DNA of 5,053 nt from Actinomycetota bacterium (lineage in GTDB: Bacteria > Actinomycetota > Thermoleophilia > RBG-16-64-13): contig PMIZ01000450.1 in assembly GCA_003157225.1 (NCBI GenBank), forward strand, positions 284 through 5,336. Direction: 5' to 3'. Positions 1 through 4,981 of this stretch are shown here, one piece after another; position 1 is the stretch's first letter; the number at the start of each line of letters is the position of its first letter. The notes beneath the pieces are model-generated. The model saw nothing but the letters and a program-made list of their open reading frames with translations, was not told the origin of the DNA and ran no database searches. Made by a program: the position numbers and the translations under genes.

Positions 1-300
1 CTTGTCGCTTCTCTGGTAGCGCTCGAACATCTGCGTGGAGAACGTGCCTTCGCGGTCCTGGGGGACGAGCAGGTTGAGGTCACCTACCGCGGTGGTGAGC
101 GTGCGGGTCTTGTAGCCGTTGCGGTATCCGGTCCGCTCGCCGGTCCTCTCGTAGGGCTCTGCTCCCAGGTGGTCTGAGATCTCCACCTCGAGGGCCTGCT
201 GGCAGATGAGCTCGAGCAATCCTCTCAGGGGATTGTCATCTGCTGTCGCCAGCACCTCTTGAATCGCCTCGTTCAACGGCATAGTCTTTTTCTTGGCCAT
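1..300 (-). CDS. IS256-family transposase, N-terminal 100 residues (runs off the window)
   Basis: This is the start of a mutator-type (IS256 family) transposase, which catalyses cut-and-paste or copy-out transposition through an RNase-H-fold DDE domain. Only the N-terminal part is visible. After a lysine-rich start (MAKKKTMPL) come a helical segment and, around residues 46-65, the stretch GAEPYERTGERTGYRNGYK. That arginine/glycine-rich motif is highly characteristic of the family. It is followed by VGDLNLLVPQDREGTF, which leads into the region before the catalytic domain; the DDE residues lie outside the window. Two in-frame ATGs occur at 303 and 300. I chose 300 because an AGGAGG at 312-307 lies 6 nt before it and only 3 nt before the other. 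The frame is open to the window edge with no damage, so the gene could be intact. Confidence 0.9.
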   Translation of the reverse strand, partial: MAKKKTMPLNEAIQEVLATADDNPLRGLLELICQQALEVEISDHLGAEPYERTGERTGYRNGYKTRTLTTAVGDLNLLVPQDREGTFSTQMFERYQRSDK

Positions 301-306
301 CATGTC

Positions 307-312
307 CCTCCT
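307..312 (-). promoter_or_regulatory. Ribosome binding site of the IS256 transposase
   Basis: A perfect AGGAGG on the minus strand precedes the two tandem ATG codons (303 and 300). Its spacing favours the second one. Confidence 0.7.
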
Positions 313-381
313 CTGATTTCGGTTTGGACGCCTCAATCTTGGAGGGCGATGGCCACCTTAGTCAAAACGGCTGCATCGCTT

Positions 382-413
382 GGGGGTTTTTACAGAAGTT
401 TAGGGGCACTGCC
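382..413 (-). repeat. Terminal end (probable inverted repeat) of the IS256 element
   Basis: On the minus strand this reads GGGCAGTGCCCC, then TAAACTTCTGTAAAAACCCC. The CTTCTGTAAAAA core resembles the TGTGTAAAA-type ends known for IS256-family elements, and the position about 85-110 bp upstream of the transposase start is right. The tip GGGCA-C-TGCCC is itself a small palindrome. The partner repeat is outside the window, so this is a call from one end only. Confidence 0.55.
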
Positions 414-706
414 CAGCAAGCAGGAGCACGACATTCTTGGACTTTGTTGAATGAGGAAGAGGATAACGGATGCTTCCTTACGATTTAGTTTGAGTGACAC
501 GAAGGATTTCAGGCAATGGGCAACGCCAACAAACGCAGACAAGTTCATGCCGCCCGAATCGATCTCCGCTGACAACATATACATCGCCGAGAAGAGATGA
601 TGTGTCTGTCTGTCGTCGCACCGGTGGAAGTCTCTCCTCAACCTCAATACCTGTTAGATGATTGATGGAATGATTTAGGCTAGATACGCGATATGATGCT
701 GCGATA
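414..706. other. Gene-poor flank between the IS256 end and the IS21 element
   Basis: About 290 bp of less GC-rich DNA with no convincing complete gene and no tRNA or rRNA signature. The only coding-like signal is the short frame at 451-600. The longer minus-strand open frames here have no recognisable protein character. Confidence 0.5.
451..600 (+). pseudogene. Short open frame of 49 codons, possible remnant of a gene
   Basis: The frame runs from ATG at 451 to TGA at 598-600 and encodes MRKRITDASLRF, then SLSDTKDFRQWATPTNADKF, then MPPESISADNIYIAEKR. From about residue 13 on, the composition looks protein-like and third codon positions are mostly G or C. I do not recognise a family. No Shine-Dalgarno sequence precedes the ATG, and a TGA lies immediately upstream in frame. 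A 3' fragment of a broken gene, cut by neighbouring insertions, is more likely than an intact small gene. It could also be a chance frame. Confidence 0.25.
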
Positions 707-712
707 CAGGTG
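707..712. repeat. Left copy of the probable IS21 target-site duplication (CAGGTG)
   Basis: CAGGTG here is matched by CAGGTG at 4783-4788. The match extends to 8 bp (ACAGGTGT, 706-713 and 4782-4789) because the outer bases also match the element's terminal T and A. Both copies abut similar inverted termini. The family makes short duplications of this order. Confidence 0.6.
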
Positions 713-761
713 TGATCAGCGACACCTGTAAGAACCCAAGTCAAGATAGCTCTCTCCTGAT

Positions 762-780
762 ACCACCTTCCGGTGGTTTT
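762..780 (+). terminator. Hairpin with T-run (possible plus-strand terminator; GNRA hairpin on the other strand)
   Basis: ACCACC-TTCC-GGTGGT followed by TTT has the outline of a weak intrinsic terminator on the plus strand, though nothing obvious is transcribed into it. On the minus strand the same DNA gives a 6-bp stem capped by a GGAA tetraloop, which better suits a 3' element of the IS110 structured RNA. Confidence 0.3.
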
Positions 781-825
781 GCATGATGCGAATATCTTGC
801 TTGGGAGGACGCCCGACCCGGTCCA

Positions 826-852
826 TGACCAAAGCGCTTCTCACCTCGTGAC
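826..852 (-). repeat. Hairpin module, copy 2, in the IS110 non-coding region
   Basis: On the plus strand this matches 1113-1139 at 19 of 27 positions, sharing TGACC, AAGCGCTT and a closing GAC. On the minus strand it folds as AGGTG-AGAAG-CGCTT (846-832). The two copies differ at many positions yet both keep a stem at the same place. Confidence 0.5.
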
Positions 853-1112
853 TACCTTCTCCCTACGGTTTCCCGGACCACTAAAACCTTCTGGTACGTT
901 TCGGTTTCTAACCCATACACCTGTCTGAGACTCGAAGTCCCGTTACTACAGGAACCCGGCCTATGGAATAATCGGGCTTGTGTGATCCCGGGGCCTATCC
1001 AATTAGTGATACTCACACCTTCCTTTACGGAAGGTCTGGCATATGTCGCTTGAATGAGACTTCCCGGGACCACCCGGTCCGGTCGAAGGGAGATAAGTGT
1101 ACCGCCACCGGT

Positions 1113-1139
1113 TGACCGAAGCGCTTTTAGCACCACGAC
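1113..1139 (-). repeat. Hairpin module, copy 1, in the IS110 non-coding region
   Basis: This is the partner of 826-852. On the minus strand it folds as GGTGCT-AAA-AGCGCT (1134-1120) inside the larger GCCGCCGG/CCGGTGGC stem. It begins about 26 nt after the transposase stop codon. Confidence 0.5.
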
Positions 1140-1165
1140 ACCGGCGGCATCCCCTCAAGAGGCGG

Positions 1166-2203
1166 TCAAGCCCTTGGACCTAGAAACATCTCGTCTGAAT
1201 AATCTGTGCCATCTCTCCACATCGCGTTCATCATTGAAAGTATCTTTCGCTGGGTTGAAAGCCTTGCGTGGTCGTAGTCTCCGCAGTTCCTGTACGACCT
1301 TTTGAGAAAGATCTGTATCCCGTTGGTCTTCTTTGTCCTCATCGCGCCGTCGAACGCCTTCCTGGACAGGTCCTTCATCGCGCTTACACCGGCCTTGTCC
1401 AGGTACTGCCTTCCAAGTGAGACCCCGTCGCTGCTCCTGTTCACGATCCCCAGGCACGAGAACTTCCACAACCCCCTCTTGTTGAAGCGGTTCGGGTCGA
1501 GCACGTATGCCACGAACCTCGCGGCCAGCACCGGTCCAACTCCCGGGATCCTCTTGAAGTGCTCTATCACCGGAAAGTTGAGGGACATCCTCATCACCTG
1601 TGATCCTGCTTGTACCTTCTTCCTGGAGAGGTAATCGAGCAGGTCGTACTCCTGGACGAGGATCTCCTGCATGAACGGGTCCTTCAATCTACCAACGTGC
1701 TCGATCCTTCCCTCTGCGCCGTACACCCGCTTCCCTTCCGTAAACACCCCCTGGGCGCGGAACAATGCCTTTACCTGCACCATCTGCCTTGCCGCCCTCT
1801 TTGTCGCCTCCTCGTAGCGCTGCACAGATATCTTGAATGCGGCCATCTCCTCACGCGGGGTGTGGTAGATGGTGGCGAAGCTGTTGATCCTCAGGAGCTC
1901 AGACAGCTTATCCGCATCCACCTTGTCACTCTTGCTTTTTCCCTTTGCCACCCATGCGTTTCTCTTGGGATCGCAGACGATCACTTCCCGCGCATGGGGA
2001 AGCAGAGTTCTGTAGGCCCACCCGGCAAGCTCTCCTTCCTCGAACAGCACCCTCACGTCCTCCCCGTACCTCGTAACGCTCTCTACGAGGCTTTCGCGGC
2101 TGGTCCTGAATGTCAGCCTTTCAACGACCTCACCGTTTTCGCCTCTTGCGGCAACCGCCGTCACCTTTGACCCGACATCCATTCCAACATACACTGTTTC
2201 CAC
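1166..2203 (-). CDS. IS110-family transposase (DEDD/serine recombinase), full length
   Basis: A 345-residue RNA-guided DNA recombinase of the IS110 family. The N-terminal RuvC-like DEDD domain shows the first aspartate in YVGMDVGSK (D9), an acidic pair in VLFEEGELAG (E55/E56) and the paired aspartates in KSDKVDADKL (D93, D96). A long helical linker follows (about 115-205). The C-terminal Transposase_20 domain begins with the helix-hairpin-helix-like IPGVGPVLAARFVAYVLDPNRF (219-240) and continues through LGIVNRSSDG (251-260), where S257/S258 are the candidates for the catalytic serine. The tail HARLSTQRKILSMMNAMWRDG is typical of the family. The start is GTG at 2203: AAGGGAGG at 2217-2210 lies 6 nt upstream. 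Length and motifs look intact. A structured leader precedes it and a long non-coding region follows it. Confidence 0.93.
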   Translation of the reverse strand: METVYVGMDVGSKVTAVAARGENGEVVERLTFRTSRESLVESVTRYGEDVRVLFEEGELAGWAYRTLLPHAREVIVCDPKRNAWVAKGKSKSDKVDADKLSELLRINSFATIYHTPREEMAAFKISVQRYEEATKRAARQMVQVKALFRAQGVFTEGKRVYGAEGRIEHVGRLKDPFMQEILVQEYDLLDYLSRKKVQAGSQVMRMSLNFPVIEHFKRIPGVGPVLAARFVAYVLDPNRFNKRGLWKFSCLGIVNRSSDGVSLGRQYLDKAGVSAMKDLSRKAFDGAMRTKKTNGIQIFLKRSYRNCGDYDHARLSTQRKILSMMNAMWRDGTDYSDEMFLGPRA

Positions 2204-2261
2204 CGGACGCCTCCCTTCTCGGTCGATTTGCTATACATACCGAGTATATAGAGGGCGTCCG
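2204..2261 (-). promoter_or_regulatory. Nested inverted-repeat leader of the IS110 transposase, containing its RBS
   Basis: CGGACGCC (minus 2261-2254) is the exact complement of GGCGTCCG (minus 2211-2204), which ends right at the GTG start. Nested inside, CTCGGT (2244-2239) pairs with ACCGAG (2223-2218). The Shine-Dalgarno AAGGGAGG (2217-2210) lies between the stems, and its last two bases are in the outer stem, so folding could limit translation initiation. A TATACT matching a -10 box sits at 2248-2243 with no good -35 in place. If that -10 is used, transcripts would begin inside the outer stem and escape it, while read-through transcripts would fold. Confidence 0.5.
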
Positions 2262-2271
2262 TTTCTTATCA

Positions 2272-2318
2272 TTCCAATTAAAACTCCCGTCCGGCGACAA
2301 TTGAAATTCCCGTTCCGG
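2272..2318 (+). repeat. Tandem terminal repeats at the IS21 left end
   Basis: Two related units at about 23-bp period: CCAATTAAAACTCCCGTCCG from 2274 and ACAATTGAAATTCCCGTTCC from 2297. The second contains CGACAATTGAAATTCCC (2295-2311), perfectly inverted at 4736-4752. A weaker third unit, CGACACCTGTAAGAACCC, lies at 720-737 on the far side of the IS110 insertion. Multiple terminal repeats that bind the transposase are a known feature of IS21 elements. Confidence 0.75.
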
Positions 2319-2349
2319 GCAGCGGGATAGACTAACCAAGTTCCTGTTT

Positions 2350-2356
2350 AAGGAGG
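2350..2356 (+). promoter_or_regulatory. Ribosome binding site of istA
   Basis: AAGGAGG ends 8 nt before the ATG at 2365 and fixes that start. Confidence 0.75.
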
Positions 2357-2364
2357 GGGCTTGG

Positions 2365-3840
2365 ATGGTCACGGACAGACAGGTGAGATTGCTTATGTCG
2401 CTGACAAAGACGGAGAAGACTTTCAAGGCCGCGGCCGCCAAGGCCGGCATGGACGAGAAGACCGCCCGCAAGTGGCGGGACTCAGGGGATCTGCCGAGCC
2501 AGATCCAGAAACAGCGATCGGGAAGAACCAGAGAAGACCCGTTCTCCGATGTCTGGGGCGACATCAGAGCCCTCTTGGAAGTGAACCCTGGCCTCGAGGC
2601 CAAGACGATCTTCGCACACCTGCAAGCTGAGTACCCTGGGAAATTCGCCGACGGGCAGCTGCGGACATTGCAGAGGCGCGTGAAGACCTGGAGGTGCACC
2701 GAGGGTCCGCCGCGTGAGGTCTTCTTCCCGCAGGACCACAAGCCCGGAAGGCTCGCAGAATCAGACTTCACCCACATGACCAGGCTCGGCGTAACGATAC
2801 GCGGAGTGCCATTCAACCACCTGATCTTCCACTTCGTCCTGACCTTCTCGAGCTGGGAGACCGGCACCATCTGCTTTTCCGAGAGCTTCGAGTCTCTCGC
2901 CGAAGGTCTGCAGAACGCTCTCTGGGAACTGGGCGGCACGCCGGAGACGCATCGCACCGACCGGCTCTCGACTGCGGTCCACAAGGTGGAGAACCCCGAG
3001 GAGTTCACCAGGAGGTACCGGGGGTTGCTGGACCACTACGGGATCAAGCCTCACGCTACCAACCCGGCCTCCCCCAACGAGAACGGCGACGTGGAGAGCC
3101 TGCACAGAAACTTCAAGAGGGCCGTCGACCAGACGCTGATGATGCGCGGATCGCGCGACTTTGCCTACCGCGCCGACTACGAGGCCTTCCTCAAGGCCAC
3201 CTTCACCCAGCTCAACGCCGGCAGGAGGGCACGATTCGAAGAGGAACTCAAGGTCTTGCACCGACTGCCCTTGAAGCGTCTGGAGTCCTTCACCCGCGAG
3301 ACAGTCCGGGTGGGCCCGGGCTCGACGGTGCGCGTCAAGCACAACACCTACTCGGTCAACAGCCGCCTCATCGGCGAGTCGGTCGAGGCCAGGGTCTACA
3401 TAGACTACATAGACATCTGGTACGCGCAGAAACGCGTCGAGAGACTGCCGCGCCTCAGGGGATCGGGAAAGCACTACATCAACTACCGCCACATCATCGA
3501 CTGGCTGGTTCGAAAGCCCGGCGCCTTCGCCGACTACCGCTACCGTGAAGACCTGTTCCCCTCATCCACCTTCCGGATCGCCTACGACGTGCTCAAGAAG
3601 CGCTCGGAGGCAAGAGCCGACCGCGAGTACCTGAAGATCCTTTTCCTTGCTGCTCGGGAGACCGAGTCCGGGGTGGAGGCCGCTCTCGCCGCTCTCGTCG
3701 ACAACGGCGGGCAGATCTCGGCCGAGGCCGTGGAGGAAACGCTCCTGAGCGCCGCCGTGCTCGAGTCCCCCAGGGAGATCATCGTCGCCGACGTCGACCT
3801 CTCTACCTACGATGCCCTCCTCGAGGAGGTGGGTGTCTGA
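2365..3840 (+). CDS. istA: IS21-family transposase IstA
   Basis: A 491-residue DDE transposase that cuts and joins the element's ends, acting with IstB. The N-terminal region (about 3-45, TDRQVRLLMSLTKTEKTF then KAAAAKAGMDEKTARKW) is a helix-turn-helix domain for end binding. The RNase-H-fold core shows D134 (ESDFTHM), D199 (HRTDRLS) and E244 (SPNENGDVESLH), a complete catalytic triad in the family's usual contexts. The C-terminal part from about 310 includes a beta-rich stretch with VRVKHNTYSVNSRLIGE (322-338), common in IstA proteins. It overlaps istB by one base (TGATG), and the GAGGAGGT at its 3' end serves istB. No frameshift or missing key residue is seen. The IS110 insertion lies upstream of the coding region and leaves only about 85 bp between it and the ATG. 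Confidence 0.95.
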   Translation: MVTDRQVRLLMSLTKTEKTFKAAAAKAGMDEKTARKWRDSGDLPSQIQKQRSGRTREDPFSDVWGDIRALLEVNPGLEAKTIFAHLQAEYPGKFADGQLRTLQRRVKTWRCTEGPPREVFFPQDHKPGRLAESDFTHMTRLGVTIRGVPFNHLIFHFVLTFSSWETGTICFSESFESLAEGLQNALWELGGTPETHRTDRLSTAVHKVENPEEFTRRYRGLLDHYGIKPHATNPASPNENGDVESLHRNFKRAVDQTLMMRGSRDFAYRADYEAFLKATFTQLNAGRRARFEEELKVLHRLPLKRLESFTRETVRVGPGSTVRVKHNTYSVNSRLIGESVEARVYIDYIDIWYAQKRVERLPRLRGSGKHYINYRHIIDWLVRKPGAFADYRYREDLFPSSTFRIAYDVLKKRSEARADREYLKILFLAARETESGVEAALAALVDNGGQISAEAVEETLLSAAVLESPREIIVADVDLSTYDALLEEVGV

Positions 3841-4616
3841 TGGCGACAAAGACAGAGGTCAACGCCCAGCTGACCGATCGCTTGAGGGAACTCCACCTGC
3901 CCGCGTTCCGCGACTGCTTCTCAGAGGAGGCCGAGCGGGCACGCAAGGCAACATCATCCTACGAGCGCTACCTGCTCGAGCTCGCCGAGCGCGAAGCAGA
4001 GGCAAGGCGACAACACAGGATCGAGCGCCTGCTCCGCCAATCGAAGCTGCCCCCGGGAAAGACGTTCGAGACGTTCGACCTCAAGCGCCTGCCGGCGCGT
4101 GTCGCCTCCCAGGTGAACGTGCTAGCCGAGGGTACGTTCCTGGGCAACGCGGAGAACGTCCTCGCCTTCGGCAATCCGGGCAGCGGCAAGACGCACCTCT
4201 TGAGTGCCATCGGCCACGAGCTGGTCTACCAGGGTCACCGGGTGCTGTTCGTTGCATGCAGCCTGTTGGTCCAGGACCTCCTCATTGCCAAGAGGGAGCT
4301 GCGCCTGGCCAAGGCCTTGAAGAAACTCTCGAAGTTCGAGGCTCTGGTGATCGACGACATCGGCTACGTACAGCACGATCGCGAAGAGATGGAAGTTCTC
4401 TTCACGCTTCTCGCGGATCGCTACGAGAGGACCAGCGTGATGCTCACCTCGAACCTGCCGTTCTCCAAGTGGGAGCTCATCTTCAAGGACCCGATGACCA
4501 CCGCGGCCGCCATCGACCGCCTGGTCCACCACTCGGTGATACTGGAACTGAACCTCTCCAGCTACAGGCTGGAGCATTCAAAGGGAAAGAAGGCGAAGGC
4601 AGAAGGAAAGGGATAG
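3840..4616 (+). CDS. istB: IS21-family helper ATPase IstB
   Basis: A 258-residue AAA+ ATPase, DnaC/DnaA-related, that loads on target DNA and stimulates IstA. An N-terminal helical segment (1-70, rich in arginine and glutamate) precedes the nucleotide-binding fold. Walker A is GNPGSGKT (111-118), Walker B is ALVIDDIGY (168-176), and the sensor-1 region is MLTSNLPF (201-208). The C-terminal AAAIDRLVHHSVILELN (222-238) holds R227, in the position of the arginine finger/sensor 2 of the family. Length and motif order are normal, and the tail is a lysine-rich KGKKAKAEGKG. The start ATG at 3840 overlaps the istA stop, with GAGGAGGT ending 9 nt upstream, so translation is probably coupled to istA. 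Confidence 0.95.
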   Translation: MATKTEVNAQLTDRLRELHLPAFRDCFSEEAERARKATSSYERYLLELAEREAEARRQHRIERLLRQSKLPPGKTFETFDLKRLPARVASQVNVLAEGTFLGNAENVLAFGNPGSGKTHLLSAIGHELVYQGHRVLFVACSLLVQDLLIAKRELRLAKALKKLSKFEALVIDDIGYVQHDREEMEVLFTLLADRYERTSVMLTSNLPFSKWELIFKDPMTTAAAIDRLVHHSVILELNLSSYRLEHSKGKKAKAEGKG

Positions 4617-4624
4617 GTGTTTGT

Positions 4625-4668
4625 GGTCATACAGAAGTGCACCATTTATGGTCAAGTGAAAATGCACC
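4625..4668 (+). repeat. Tandem repeat downstream of istB (IS21 right end, inner repeats)
   Basis: GGTCATACAGAAGTGCACC (4625-4643) and GGTCAAGTGAAAATGCACC (4650-4668) agree at 13 of 19 positions with a 25-bp period. They lie just after the istB stop and inside the inferred right terminus, where IS21 elements carry internal transposase-binding repeats. Confidence 0.5.
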
Positions 4669-4684
4669 GAGCAAAGCAAGGTCG

Positions 4685-4702
4685 CCCACCCCTAGGGGTG
4701 GG
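4685..4702. other. 18-bp perfect palindrome between istB and the IS21 right end
   Basis: CCCACCCCTAGGGGTGGG is fully self-complementary. As RNA it would give a very stable 7-bp G/C-rich stem with a CTAG loop. No T-run follows, so a classical intrinsic terminator is not supported. It may still block transcription leaving or entering the element, or serve as a protein site. Confidence 0.6.
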
Positions 4703-4735
4703 GCAGGTAGGGAAGGAAAGGCAGCCATAGGAAAA

Positions 4736-4752
4736 GGGAATTTCAATTGTCG
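4736..4752 (-). repeat. IS21 right-end inverted repeat
   Basis: On the minus strand this reads CGACAATTGAAATTCCC, identical over 17 bp to 2295-2311. It lies 30 bp inside the inferred right terminus. Confidence 0.85.
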
Positions 4753-4782
4753 TTGTGGGGAAGAACTAGTTGACGCTGAGCA

Positions 4783-4788
4783 CAGGTG
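4783..4788. repeat. Right copy of the probable IS21 target-site duplication (CAGGTG)
   Basis: Identical to 707-712 and directly outside the inferred CA-3' end of the element. Confidence 0.6.
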
Positions 4789-4973
4789 TTACAAAGAGAA
4801 TCACTGCGGGAGTTATTAAGCATAAAAACGCTCTCGAGGAAGTGGTGCGGGAGCTCGACCGCAGAGGGCCCAAAGTTTCCGAGGTCGCGCGCGTTCTGGG
4901 ATGCGAGTACACGACCGCCTTGCGAAGCATGCCCCAACAGGAAGCCCGGATCACAACCCCTCAGTGCCCTTGA
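4788..4973 (+). pseudogene. Possible fragment of a helix-turn-helix protein gene beside the IS21 insertion
   Basis: This frame encodes VTKRITAGVIKHKNALEEVV, then RELDRRGPKVSEVARVLGCE, then YTTALRSMPQQEARI, before a TGA at 4971-4973. The middle part has the spacing of a helix-turn-helix (VSEVARVLG then a recognition-helix-like EYTTALR), and third codon positions are strongly G/C-rich. I recognise no family. There is no convincing start outside the IS: a TTG at 4770 lies inside the inferred IS21 end. In the rejoined flank, a TGA lies a few codons before the duplication. The other two plus-strand frames are also open for 80-90 codons up to the window edge, so a frameshifted or truncated gene cannot be told from chance. 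Confidence 0.25.
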
Positions 4974-4981
4974 CGGGCACT
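4963..4981 (+). other. Hairpin AGTGCCC-TTGAC-GGGCACT
   Basis: A 7-bp perfect stem with a 5-nt loop that overlaps the end of the preceding open frame. It is placed like a terminator, but no T-run follows. The remaining bases to 5053 hold no recognisable gene; one frame from ATG 4991 stays open to the window edge with no ribosome site. Confidence 0.4.

Larger units (their letters stand above)
1..413 (-). mobile_element. IS256-family insertion sequence, partial (5' end only)
   Basis: The minus strand carries a terminal sequence, an upstream leader and the beginning of an IS256-type transposase gene. The rest of the element lies beyond base 1. The outer boundary is placed near 413, where the terminal sequence begins on the minus strand with GGGCAGTGCCCCTAAACTTC. 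The exact edge and the target duplication cannot be fixed because the other end is not in the window. Confidence 0.75.
762..1165 (-). ncRNA. Candidate bridge RNA / seekRNA region of the IS110-family element
   Basis: This region has no convincing gene, yet it is rich in self-complementary segments on the transposase strand. Clear hairpins are: GCCGCCGG (1148-1141) with CCGGTGGC (1111-1104), enclosing GGTGCT/AGCGCT around AAA; GGACC-GGGT-GGTCC (1080-1067); ACCTTCC-GTAAA-GGAAGGT (1035-1017); CGGG/CCCG (990-987 with 976-973); CCTGT/ACAGG (952-948 with 924-920) enclosing GGGACT-TCG-AGTCTC (941-927); and ACCACC-GGAA-GGTGGT (777-762), which has a GNRA tetraloop. IS110-family transposases are known to use an element-encoded RNA whose loops pair with donor and target. 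In IS1111-type members it is encoded downstream of the transposase, as here. RNA ends, processing and the true fold are unknown. It probably starts as read-through from the transposase mRNA, since I see no good promoter of its own. Confidence 0.5.
740..2277 (-). mobile_element. IS110-family element (IS1111-like layout) inserted into the IS21 left end
   Basis: This comprises a full-length DEDD transposase on the minus strand, a short leader of about 70 bp and a long non-coding 3' region of about 420 bp. The ends are approximate. The tetranucleotide CCAA occurs at both proposed junctions (736-739 and 2274-2277), as expected if a short core is duplicated by site-specific insertion. Joining the flanks there rebuilds a continuous IS21 left end. 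IS110 elements have no long terminal repeats and make little or no target duplication, so nothing stronger can be expected from sequence alone. A long region 3' rather than 5' of the transposase is the arrangement of the IS1111 branch. Confidence 0.65.
713..4782 (+). mobile_element. IS21-family element carrying istA-istB, interrupted by an IS110-family element
   Basis: The inferred left terminus TGATCAGCG (713-721) and the inferred right terminus read on the minus strand, TGCTCAGCG (4782-4774), match at 8 of 9 positions. They have the 5'-TG...CA-3' ends typical of IS21 elements and are flanked by CAGGTG on both sides. Inside them lie a 17-bp perfect inverted repeat (2295-2311 and 4736-4752) and the istA-istB operon. 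Subtracting the nested IS110 element (about 740-2277) leaves about 2.5 kb, a usual IS21 length. The termini are my inference; the operon and the 17-bp repeat are seen directly. Confidence 0.7.

Noticed and set aside
391..399. TACAGAAGT shared with 4630-4638
   Set aside because: One copy belongs to the IS256 end and the other to the IS21 inner repeat. The match is short and flanks do not agree, so it is probably coincidence.
807..814. GGACGCCC, inverted at 2253-2260, as possible subterminal repeats of the IS110 element
   Set aside because: Only 8 bp with no similarity on either side, and one match of this length is expected by chance between the regions. The 2253-2260 copy is already explained by the leader stem.
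852..1136. Open frames on both strands in the IS110 3' region (852-1136 minus, 1054-1305 plus)
   Set aside because: No ribosome sites or protein-family features. The base-paired segments explain the region better as RNA.
1610..2170. Long plus-strand open frame of 186 codons
   Set aside because: It lies antisense within the IS110 transposase, whose motifs are complete; the product resembles no family.
2301..2333. TTGAAA and TAGACT as an istA promoter
   Set aside because: The spacing is 21 bp and the -10 is poor. An istA promoter may lie here, but these boxes do not support it.
2130..3008. Minus-strand open frame of 292 codons overlapping both transposase genes
   Set aside because: It is the shadow of istA and the IS110 5' end. 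It crosses an inter-element junction, and its product is low-complexity and unrecognisable.
3812..4819. Plus-strand open frame of 335 codons
   Set aside because: It is out of frame with istB across its whole length. IstB carries intact Walker motifs, and this product is arginine/glycine-rich shadow sequence.
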